Positions 40,601-52,600 of a stretch of DNA of 64,000 nt are shown in pieces. A program made the position numbers and the translations under genes. The DNA lies in assembly GCA_013399115.1 (NCBI GenBank), contig VXAA01001151.1, positions 1,137,992 through 1,201,991 of the forward strand. The letters run 5' to 3'. How positions within the stretch are numbered: position 1 is the stretch's first letter; every line of letters starts with the position of its first letter. Under the pieces are notes generated by a model that was given only the letters and a program-made list of their open reading frames with translations, did no database searches and was not told the origin of the DNA. The DNA is from Anseranas semipalmata (Eukaryota > Chordata > Aves > Anseriformes > Anseranatidae).

Positions 40601-43600
40601 ACTAAGCAGTTTTACTTGGATTCCTCCCGACAAATACAGGTAGCTGGATATGACAGTAGTGCAATTTTGAAGCAAACCACTACCTAAAACCGTGGGTGAA
40701 CAGATGCAAGATGGGATCTGAAGACTCATCATGCAAGCAATAGCAATCCCCTAGCCTTGTGACTGGAAGCCTAGCTGATACAGTTGTGAACAAGAATCTT
40801 ACTACCTCACATAGGAGAAAAGTTGTTTTCTTACTCCATTTTATTAAAGGAGGTAATAAAACACAGCCCATCTGTATGGAACAGTCTTGGGGTCTTACCT
40901 GTCATTACCGCCCACCCAGCCAGAATGTTGGTGTACCACGGTTGTGAGCATTAACTACTTTTTCTTCCAGAAGTGGTCTAAAAGATAACTACCTTCACTA
41001 AGCTCTAAACAGCTTTACTGAAATTACATTTAATTTTAAAACCCATGGCTTCTGTTTTAGCCCTGAGAAAGTGTTTGCAGATTCAGATGCCTAGCTTTCC
41101 TTACTACAACAATAAATCTAATAAGTATTACCACTACCCACAAACCTTGCCCTTCCAAGAGGATGTTAAAAATATCAGAATATGAAAAAGAAAACAGAGC
41201 ACATCACTATGCACTGTATAAATAAGTAGTTTTGATTTTTCCAGCTCCTAAAGAAAGCACGATGAGGCAAAGAGCTCAGCTGGTGATACTGTGGAGAAAT
41301 CTTTTAATATTAAAAATAAGAGCACACACAACCAAGAGCATCCTTCAAAAGGAAAGTCAACTCAATTTTCTTGCACTCATAATTCAAGTATATGAACTGG
41401 AGCACAAACTGCTTTAGAAATACATTTTAAAAGAGAAGAAAAGGCTCTTCAAAAAGAAAGTCAGGATTTCCTAAGATGTAGCACTTATACCATCATGGTG
41501 CGCATATAATGTGCAAACACACAAATGTTGGCAGAAGAAAAGAGTTCTCAGAGATCCTGAGTACTTATAAATCTCAAGAAAATAGGTAGATAGAGGAAAC
41601 AAATTATTACAGCTTCCACTAAGAAAAAGGCTCCAGAGGGAGCCCCACTGTATTACTGGATACCAAGAGTCCACATGGGGCTCTGGTGTCTAACGAGCTG
41701 TAAACAAATGAAGTCACAAGAAAAGGCTTCATTAGTTCTGCTCTTTATAGAACTACTAGATGTTCTTTTTAATGCATTATTAATTCATTGAATTCATTGC
41801 CTTAAGATGGAAGTTAAGAAAAAAAAGAATTCATAGAGAAAGCTAGCAAACTTTATGTTTGAGAAGTTAAGGGATACAAATTAAAGCCTAATCTTTTGGG
41901 CTTTAGTAAGCTAATTTTAGTAAGATAATCACAGGAGGTAAAGAAACAACCTTCTTTATGGACACTTTGTTCTGCAGCATCTGGTCCCAACCCTCCAGAG
42001 AAACAATTCTGCAATATATGGATTCTAAGCCAGGAATCGCGCTGCAAGAAGCAACTTACACGTCTCCAAAATTCTCATAAGTGATGTGGAAACAACTCCT
42101 ACTCACATAGGCCCTCCTTCATAGGATACAAGTGTGGATGGCAAGTTTTGAGACCCGCTCACCGGACTAGTACTCATTTCCCATCCAGGATTCACAGGAA
42201 CTCAAGCTTTTCCAATTATAATAAATCTATGTTGTCACATATGGTCACTGATGTTGTATCTTTGTTCTGCCCATAATCTCTTTTTCTCTTTCTAGTCCTT
42301 AAAATGATTTGGAGTTTGTGTTTGACTCCATACAGTTATTTTTACTTTTTTATTTTTGATAGCGTTTCATTCTGGAGAAGCCAGAACTTCCAAGATTAAA
42401 TTTCCTATTTTAAATAGTTCCTGCCCAAGCTTGTGCAAACATCACAGTGTACTCAAGCAATTCCCCTCACATCACTGAGCTGTTGAGGTTTCAGATTATA
42501 AGCAGACCATGACATGAAGCTGCATTCTCAGATAAAAACAAAACGCATATGCTTTCTGCTCATCAGGAGGCAATGATTTCAAGCACAGTTAGATGGATGG
42601 CCGAGTCCTGGCCTCATTCACACTTGTAGGACTCAAATAAAACTCTTAGGGTGAGCCCAGATGTTATCACACTGACAAATATGCAAATTAAGCATGGAAT
42701 TGAAGTCCAAAAGTTTCACTTATCCCGTTTTATCCCAACTAAAAATAAATACTGTATGTGTTGGAAGACATCTCCTCCCAAAGGAAAGAATTAGAATGAT
42801 GAAGAATTTCATTACTTATTGCTATTTTTTTTTTCCCTCCTCTGATGAGTCCCTGCTTTTTCCCCCTCACTGTTTCTACATTACAGCACATTCTAGGAGA
42901 TGGGAGGTTTTAAAACAGGACTACCACTCGGGAAACTGTGCTACCAGCTAGCATTCTCAAACCCATTTGCCCACCCCAAAAAGTCACTTGCATTATTGTG
43001 TTTGAGACAGACTCGTCACCCACAAGACTGTGTGTTTGAGAAACAACTTACCATAACATAAATTGGTCCACCCCAATTATATTTACTTTACTGGTGAAGC
43101 AGGAAATATCTCATTCTACTATCTTTATTCTGCAAACACAATAAAACAATTTCTCTCAAAACAACGCATTAAGAAAAGTCCAAGCAACACCAAGTCCAAG
43201 TCCCAGAACGTAAGACAGAAAAGTTATTCTCCTATGGAACATGTATTAAATGCTCAGTATTTACATTCCAGATCCAAGAAGATTCAGCTTCTCCCCCTCA
43301 GTTGGAACATTTGAAACAAAATAAAGCGAACAACAAAACCTAAACCAGCTTGCGCATATTTTTATTTCTGGATAAATACTAAGAATGCAATGAGATCTGG
43401 AACACTAAGTAGGTATTGCCCTTGGCTACACATTTTTATTTGTTTTGAGTTACTACATAAGGAGGTCAAACCAACAGAGCACCAGTGGGGAACTAGCTTT
43501 ACAGTGGAAGAGTAACACTCCTTGTATAATGTGTACAAGTTGTGAATCGAGTGATAATGTTCATAGCTGCCACACAGAGTCAGGAAAGTTTCACACAATG

Positions 43601-46600
43601 TTTGGGGGAAAAAAAAAAAAAAAAATCAGAAATAGTCCAATCTCTGGCAGAGCCACCATATGGAGTTTACTGCAGTAACATACGTTTTGGCCACTCAGCA
43701 TAGCTCTGCTGCCAACAATGATAGACTGAACTATTTCTTTACAAGATACATTCCTATAATGAAACAGTAAATCCTAACCAGAAAAGCTCAGCCAGTTCAG
43801 CTGAATCTTTATAGTAATAAACAGAATAAAAGAAAAACATTACACTCTTCAGCACACACTTTAGTATCCACAGTGGTAAAAAGATCAGAGTATAAATTCA
43901 TAGCACATGGCATGGGATGCAAAAAAAAAAAAAAAACAAAAAAAAACACTCAAACCTATTTAGACAGTCAGGTATTTATCTGTATCATCTCTCACTACAT
44001 TATGAACCTTTATTCTAAGTGTGGTCAAAACCAAAAAGGCAGGTATCTGCAGCAAATCCTTCAACTTCCTTAAGCCTCCTGAGTTACTGCATGTCTAACT
44101 TATCAATGTATAAATGGAAAATAAGAAAGCAGAGGCAGACAAGCTCCAAATGAAGGCTTATGACTGTCACGCCATCTGGCACAGATGCTAGCTACCTCAC
44201 ACCCTCTGCCATATCAAAGCACACAAACAGTTCCAGTGGAATAGCAGATCTACTGTAAAGATGCATCTTTCCTTGCCTCATTAAATCATGCTCCCACAGC
44301 CTATACCAATCTAAGGCCAGGTGAGAGAGCTGATGGATCTGGCTGAGGTAGCTTACTGGACTGCCCCCACTGCCCGCTTCTCCTCTGTGTTCCCTTCCCT
44401 CGTCCTGCAGCAGCAGCTCTAAGCCTTCTCAAGCTACCTGGGTACAACATTCAGATAGACAACAACCCTACTGGCTGCAGGACTTCACAGCAAAGGTGCC
44501 AAGGAGCTCTTCTGCCAAAACAATAGAAACTACTTCATCCACCACAGCTGTTTGCACTGTGAACATCGGCCTAAGAGATTCTTGAACTGCTTTAGGTGTT
44601 TTTAAATTGAGAATTTTCACATATTTAGCTATGAAGACTTAATTTAACTGAATTATCTCAAAGCTTTCCTTTAACTTAAAAGTTCTTAAAAGGGAGATTT
44701 CAGGTGGTAAAAGGTTAGAACTTCCATAGGATGCTGAAATGCTAAAAGAAAAAAAAAAATCATTCCCTAATGAGAGTTGGGAACTCACTTCTAGAACTGG
44801 AGAGCTGTACCTTCCTCTTCCCAGAACTGACCCATAGTCTTCTCCCAGAGAGAAGACTGGCCTGCTTTAGACAGTTGTCTTCTGAAAAGCTCGGAGGATA
44901 TGACAGGAGATGACACATGGAAGTATCAACTAAGCCAGGGATAGAAGAATTCTACATCCCAGAGGTTAGGGCAGCCGTGCCAGAGGGCAGGAGGATACTA
45001 AAACTTCAGTGAAATTCCTCTGTAGAACAGATATTTAAGATATTATATGAATATATATGAAGATATTATGCAGAGTAATGCTGCTTCACCAGAAAAGAGC
45101 AAGGTTTAAGTGCTTCTGGGCACAGCTGAACTGGTAATCAAAAAGCCAACTGAACAAGAGTCTCTAAATTTTATCAAGCATTCAACAACATGTGGATAGA
45201 GAAGCTGCTAACAAAGCAGCATTCAGTGTTGTAGTGCGCTTCCTCCTGGATGCTTTTGGGTTCTGGTCTCTCAACCGCAAGAAACATGCAAGCTGACCAG
45301 TGCTCACTTCCTAATAAGAAACACTGCAGGTGGCTTTAGCTGAATTGCTGATTTTTTTGCTTGAAATTGCAAAGACTAAAATTGCATTTCATTTTTTTCT
45401 ATTCAAATGTCTGTTCTAATTCCAGATCAATTTTGATCTCAATTTTACCCATAGTCAACGAGATAAGTGTAGATGTCTAGGATTTCTGAGATAGAAACCT
45501 GTGACTTCTAAGGAATGGGATGTCTAAAGTGGTCAGAATGCATTTTCAGAACATACATATTGGACATCATCTAACTCCTTACACTTCAACTGTAAATCCA
45601 GCTCCAGCTGCTTACTGTATGTTTCAAAACATAAATGACTGAAATCTGGTCCTATATATCAATGCAAACCCATTTCAGTCAGTGGAGAGGCTGACAGAAT
45701 ACACAGAAAGTTTTGGATCAGTCTCCACAGCTACAGCTTTTTATCCTGGTTGTATTCTCTTCTGTCAACGTATTTTCCTTTGAGTTGAACTGAAGATAAT
45801 CAATCAAATTTTACCTCAATTTATCACTTCAACACCTATAAATAGGTTAAGTGTTCAGACCAGAAAAGAACGGGAAAATAGCAGAATAACATGCATTAGA
45901 AAGGCTATCAATTTGCTGAGCCCTCTATTGACTTTCCCTGAGTACAAGATGAAATCTGGAGGGCTTAATTGATTTCTGCATCTGTCATTCTTACCTAAAC
46001 TTCTCATTTAAAAATAATGGCTAAAACCACAGGATTTTACTTGCAAAGAAGGAATCAACGCTGGTAGATTATTCCTGAAGTACATGCACCTGTTTGTGTA
46101 AGTCACACCTACGGTCTTGAGTGCACTCACCAAAGATGTAGCGCAACTAATCAAAAGCAGCAATGAACAAGATTTCTATCTGTCAAAGCTCCAGTCTGGA
46201 TTCTCATGCAGCCAGAGGGCTTTTGTTACCTTTAGCTTCTTACGTGTGTCTGCCCATGTGTTTGTAGATCACCTGTCTAAAATAGACAGGATCTGGAGTG
46301 AAAGCTACTATCACATACACAAAACATACTTAATTCCAAAGGGTGCCTCTTAAGGCTTCATGGCATTTAAGAAGAGAGAAGAGAAACAAAGACCATCTGT
46401 TACTGCAAGCTAAATAATAGTTATCTACACATAAGAGAGGCAACCAAAAACTGAACCACCATACACATTTACATTCCAAAAGCATCCCTTACAGTGCCAT
46501 CTTCATTACATTTTTCCAATCTTTTTCTTTGTTGAAAACACTGAAATATTATAGAAATCTTCCTATAAAAAGGAATTTCGTCTTTATTAACATTCCTTAG

Positions 46601-49600
46601 GAAAACAAAGACAAACAAAGGTTTTTAAATGACCAGTCTAGATGTAGCAGCCTTAATATCAAATTTCTGGCTAAATGCAAAAAGGGACTGAAATACATAT
46701 TTACAACAAACATACTGGACATTTTAGATATTTGTATGTTGGTGCAGGTCTTCAAGGAGGGGAGGGAATGGGGGGAAAAAAACACTAAAACAAGACATTT
46801 TGTATTCCTTACCTTGGAACCTGCCAATATAGTTTTCAGCATTTTTGTTCCCTTCCCAATACCAACCACTGCAAAGACAGAAAGAGAAATGCCACTTCAA
46901 AACTAGCTCTGCAATTCCCTGATTCAACACCATTCACTACCAAGTATTATGCTAGTCAGAAATACTGCTTTTCATGCTCTGTTAGCATGTAAGGAGAGTC
47001 AATGTTTATGAGAAAATATCTCTGATGTTCAAACAACATGGGAGTAGTGAAAGAAAAAAAACCAACAACATGTAAAGCAGAAGATAAATAAGCTTCACCT
47101 AATCCTTAAAATGCTTTAAATCAGCTCCTATATTTATTAATCTTTTAATCACCAAAGAAACAGATAGTGCAATTAACCCCGTCTCTGGTTTGATGAAGGC
47201 AATGTCTCACTAATAATGAATCTGGCCTTCACTGTAAGTAAATAGGCCTTTTAAAGGTTGATAGTGGCTAAGAGAAATACAGCCAAGATAGCATAATGAA
47301 ATAGTTTATCAGGGTCACAGCAAGCAAAATAATCAAAAGGTCTAACTGTCTCTGTCAAAAATCTTTTATAATCAAACCCTGCTATCACTGTGTATGTACA
47401 AACTATTGTCTTTTCCATCTTAAATTAGTACTCTGTTAAGTAACAATCAGTCAGCTTTTCATAAAAGAAGCAGAGGGGAAAAAGAAGTATTTTACATTTT
47501 ACTTTAAAGCTTTTTACAACAAGGTGCTTTCCTTGGATAAGCTTTTCTATTGATTTTCTCCACACACAGCAATCCAAAGAAACAAAGACAACAGAAGGAA
47601 GACGGAAAACAATGAAGAGTCAGATACACTGTCACTACACACGCTTGTGAGAACATCACCTTGCTATTTGTTATAATTCATTGCAGAATTCTCCACTATG
47701 CCACAGCAAAAAAAGACACAGAACTGATGAGAAATTAAGAAGTTATTCTGAAATTGTTCTACTGTTAAAATAATACAGAGTCACCTTCACTTTTCCTGAA
47801 TTTTAAAAGGAAATTATTTTCATGTACAGTTCATGGAATACGTAACAGCTATGTCCTTGATTTTAATAAAACTACAGGAATTAAGGGAACTTGCAAGAAA
47901 CCAGCTTTATGTTAACCAGGAGCCAAATACAAAAGCATGTAGCCAGATAATGAACTTCTTGAAACAAAAAACAAAGTAAAACCACACTTGTGCTCTAATG
48001 TTTCTTACTCTGAGACTCTTAAGACTTCTTATTCTCAATAACTTATCCTCTTGGTCCTCAGGTTTTTACACATATGCCTTTATGCTGGTGCTTTTGTGTA
48101 CCTTCAGTTCAGCCTGTTCCTGTTACATTCACCAGACAGAGCTGCAACAAGGCTGAGAAAAGGAGATAAGCACACAGGTAAAACTTTATAACCAAGCACT
48201 TTTGTTGCAAGATGGTGCCATCACTGACAGTTCAATGCAACTGGTGAGCCGAAATTTTCTGAAGAGCGTTAAGAGATTCAATGGAATATTTCTAAAGAAA
48301 CATCAAATACTTCTGTGAACAAGAGGCTAACAGTTCTCCCTCTTCATCATCAACTTGAGTAGCATGTGTATTACTGGAAAAGAAACATCAACTAAACTTG
48401 CCAGACTACACAGGACATAGCAAGGATTAACCGAATTTCATATTTCTATTTTGCCAGCCTCTAAACCACTTCTTAACTGGCTCTCACTAATTGGATTAAA
48501 TAATACCTACTTCAGTTTCAAAACTATTACCACTGCTCACTCACCACTGCCTTTTTATAAATGGTTTAGACTGGGAGCCCTGTGTCTTAGGAAAACCTAC
48601 GATTATACTCTCATATCTTCCTCACATAAGGTTGAGCACATCTCCATTACAGATGCTCTTCCTCAAAGATGTAATTGATTCTCCTGAAATTTACCATGAG
48701 CTTTTAATTTTGACACTTTTTCCATCTTTTCTTCCTCTATGGAACCATAGTTCATTACCGACATACAGAAACAAGCAAAATGTTAACAATTGCTATTATA
48801 GAGCAAGAAGCACTAAACTAGGGCCACAGCCCTAGACTGATGTTAAAACGAGATACTCACTAAAGACTTAACCTACAATTCCTTGCTTCTTCTATCTAAA
48901 AGATGAGACCTAACAGTGACAAGTACAAGCTGAGTCCCAGCTTTCACCACCTTCCAAATGCAACAGAAGCCACAGATGGGGACAGAAAAGATTTTGCCTC
49001 TCAGAGACTGCAGGTGCTCCAGACTCCTATCAGTGTGGGGCCATCGTTTGCCACTTGGTCCCTAAATTGCCTTTCACTTATGCCTATCTCACTGACCTCT
49101 GCCTCCAAGGTCTTTCCTCATTGACACTTGCTGCAAGAAGGAAAGAAATACAAAAGTGTATCTTCTGATGACAAGCCCTGCTCAGGTATTTGCAGTACAT
49201 TTCCCACAGCAAGCAATACTCTGTATCAGCTAATTCACACAAAGTTACAGACACACTACATACAGTTTGTGAAACGGCAGTAAAGATCAAGAACAGAAGG
49301 TTAGAGGTTTCAGAAATCAAATACTTTATTATGCTACCATACACGAGGAAAGAGAGCTTCCGACCCCCCCACCCCACCCCAAAAAGCAGCACACATTTTC
49401 TGAATAACTTGTTTCTACTGTGTCCTCCCCTTTCTCCTAATTATCTTAGTTGAACCCCCAAGAAATCTCAAGACATTCCCTTCACCACTCCTCACCAGTC
49501 TTGTCCTTTCCAATCTAACTTCCACCGATTTTTCTCTGCATGTTTTTTATGGCAGTGGAATGAAACATCCTGTGCCTTTTTGGATCAATCCGTAGCATAT

Positions 49601-52600
49601 TAAGGTGATGAACTTCTCTGTCTTTACCAAGCACATCAGGCCCAAGTACTTTTTGTCATGCCACACGAGCTGGCTTTGGAGACTGCTGGGTATCACAGAA
49701 CACTAGGAGAAGCAATTAAGGACGAGTGATTTTTCTTTTCCTCTGGATCAATGCTGTTGATGTCCCACAATGAGCAGTAATACGCTCAATGGGAACATCC
49801 GTGCAAAAGGAAAACGTCGGTTTCAGCGAGACACACAGCATTCTCAGGTGAGTGACTGCACAGCACAGGAAATTGGAACAAGAAGAGCTAGTGCTTAACT
49901 TCTAGCCCAAGGAGGTTAAATTTTAAAATGTTCACAGGTGACAGAGAACAACAATTACCGACATATATAGGCCTCTACTAGCAACAGTCTCTGCAAACAA
50001 CATTCCTTTGAAGCACAGCTCTCCCTGAGAGTCATTACATCAAAGCTCAATGGATTTATTTCCAGTGTATACTCATAGTTGCACCTGTTAATTTTCAATA
50101 CCAAAAAAAGTATCACAGTTATTTCTTCTTGCCAAGTAGAGCTACAGAACTATGATTAAAGCAAGCGGTAGTTTTCCATGTTGCTCATCAACAAAACCAT
50201 TGGTGACAGCGTATGATATGGAATTAATCTGGCCCAACTGTCAGACCCACAGCTGAGTTTTCAACAGCAACTGATACATCCTGTCCCTTAATAAAACAAA
50301 GGAATTCAACAAATAGATCACCATCAAAATTAGAAGGCAAAATCTCCTTGATGACTCTTCTTTAATAAGCAAGATAGGACAGCAAATGAAAACTATTTCT
50401 GTGCTAAGCCTCAAAAGAACAGCACCTGAATTGCTGTTACTCATCTTTCATTTGACAAGCATACAACCCCATAAGGCTCTCTCAAAATCCCAGAAATGCA
50501 TTATTTTAAGAACAAATACTTTAGAAAATTATGATGACTATAAATCCCCAGCTTAACTAGAAAAAGTCATAAATTTCTGAGGTAATTTAGAAAATACATG
50601 AATTCATTGCACAACATTCTGTAATAACCCACAAGTTATTTCAGGGATTTGGGAAAAAAAAAAAAAACAGATAACCTTTTGTCCAGGAACGTATTATATG
50701 CATGTAAAACTATATGCAGGAGAAGAGTGATTCAGGTTAAATTTCCCCAGTAACCCGTCCTTCCCCCAGAGCCACAAGGTTTGCCACGTGTATCCCAAAT
50801 TGTTCCTCTACGTCTGATTTCATGTAGGCATGAAAATGGTTCTTGAAATGCCTGTATGACTGTATTTATACTTTTCATTACCTAAAACTCCTGTCGCTGC
50901 ACTGTCCAAAGTTCCACCATGTCCAATTTTCAAGACCTGACTTTTTCTTTTGTTACCCTTTGTTTGCACACCAGCTTCTGCAAATAGAAATGGAAAGAAG
51001 GCATTACAAGACAACTTTAGAACACAGGAAAAATAGAATATATTTCAAGATTGCTAAAGGAGAAAAAATAAATTACTTAAACTATGAAATAGTAGTGCAG
51101 AAATCGCTGTACTGAGCAACACCAATGATTCATCTAGATCTATTCCCAACCCCAAACAATTTTCAAGCTATTTTCACTTAGATTCTAATCAAGTCCATTG
51201 TACGGTTATAAACAGATGTTCAGACAACACTACTAGAAAACCAGAGTTCACCTGTGAAGTTTCATTAAGAAAGCATGTAAGAACTAGCAGCAGACACCCT
51301 GAAATCATGTATCATACACAAATTTTATGCTACATAACCTGAACAGTTTTTGCTGTATTTACTTCCATGTAATGGGCCATGTTTAGAATAGAACAGAATA
51401 GTTCACTTGGAAGGGACTTTCAAAGATCACCAAGTCCAACTGCCTGACCACTTCAGGGCTAACCAAAAGTTACAGCATGCTATTGAGGGCATTATCCAAA
51501 TGCCCCTTGCACACTGACAGGCATGGTGCATCAACCACCTCTCCAGGAAGCCCGTTGCAGTGTTTGAGCACCCTCACAGTACAGAAACGTTTCCTAATGC
51601 CCAGTCCAAACCTCCCCTGGCGCTGCTTTGCGCTGCTCCATGCATCCTGTCCTCGGTTCCAGGGAGCAGAGGCCGGCACCTCCCTCTCTGCTTCCCCTCC
51701 TCAGGAAGTTGCAGAGAGAAGAAGGTCGCCTCTCAGACCCCTGTTCTCCAACCTGGACAACCCAAGGGTCCTCAGCCTCTCCTCACAGGACATGCCTTCC
51801 AGCCCTTTTACCAGCTTTGTTACCCTCCTCTGGATGCTTTCAAGTACCTTAAGATCCTTGTTATATGGCACTTGTCCAGAACTGCACACAGTACTGAAGG
51901 AGAGGCCGCACCAACGCTAAACACAGCAGGAGAATCACCTCTCTTGACTGGCTGGCAATGCTGTGTTTAAAGCACCCCAAAACGCAGTTTGCCCTCTTGG
52001 TTGCCAGGGCACACCGCTGGCTCATGTTGAGCCTTGCACCCCAAGGTCCCTTTCTGCTGAGCTGCTCTCTTATTTATTTTTATGTTTACTTGCATGCAGG
52101 CAGCCCTGTGCAAACTATGCAATGAACTGAACTTGCTTGCTGCTGCTCTCAGAGCACCTCAACCCACCACACTTCTTGGGTAGCTGATGGCTCCAGGAGC
52201 TCTGCAGAGTCCCGCACCCGTTCTGGCGGGCAGGTACGCGCTGTGCCCGGGACCGTGCCCCGCAGCTCTCCAAGCGCGCCGAGCCGGGCTGTGCCCCCCA
52301 GAGGCTCGCACCCCGCCGTGCCCCGGGCAGTAAGAGACGCCTGCCCCAGGCGAGCAAGTCGTGAGGCCCCGTGGTGCTGCGTGACCAGCGCGCTGCGCCT
52401 CGCAGGGACTCCAGCTCCGCGCGGAGCCAAAGCACGCCCAGGAACGGCTCCATCCCAGAACCGGGGAACCGGGGAACCCCGAACTAACGCAGAGCCCCAA
52501 ACACCAGTTCTCCTCGCAGTTTTACAAACTTCTGCGCTTGCCCCTGACTGCTCGCAAACCGAGCCAGCTTTCCCCGCGGCTCTGGCCGCTCCCTCGGTGC

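Larger units (their letters stand above)
32909..46812 (-). other. TRUB1: TRUB1 intron 3 (13.9 kb)
   Basis: Largest intron, about 13.9 kb, donor GTAAGG and acceptor CTTCCCAG. It contains poly(A) tracts at 43609-43625 and 43921-43946, an AGG repeat at 36564-36587 and a 9-base N gap inside a poly(T) run at 36766-36801. I see no CR1 and no credible exon on either strand. Open frames here, such as 34784-35101 plus, are AT-rich and look random. Confidence 0.8.

Noticed and set aside
51477..51970. Plus-strand frames of 136-147 codons
   Set aside because: They are antisense to the degraded CR1 copy in TRUB1 intron 1.
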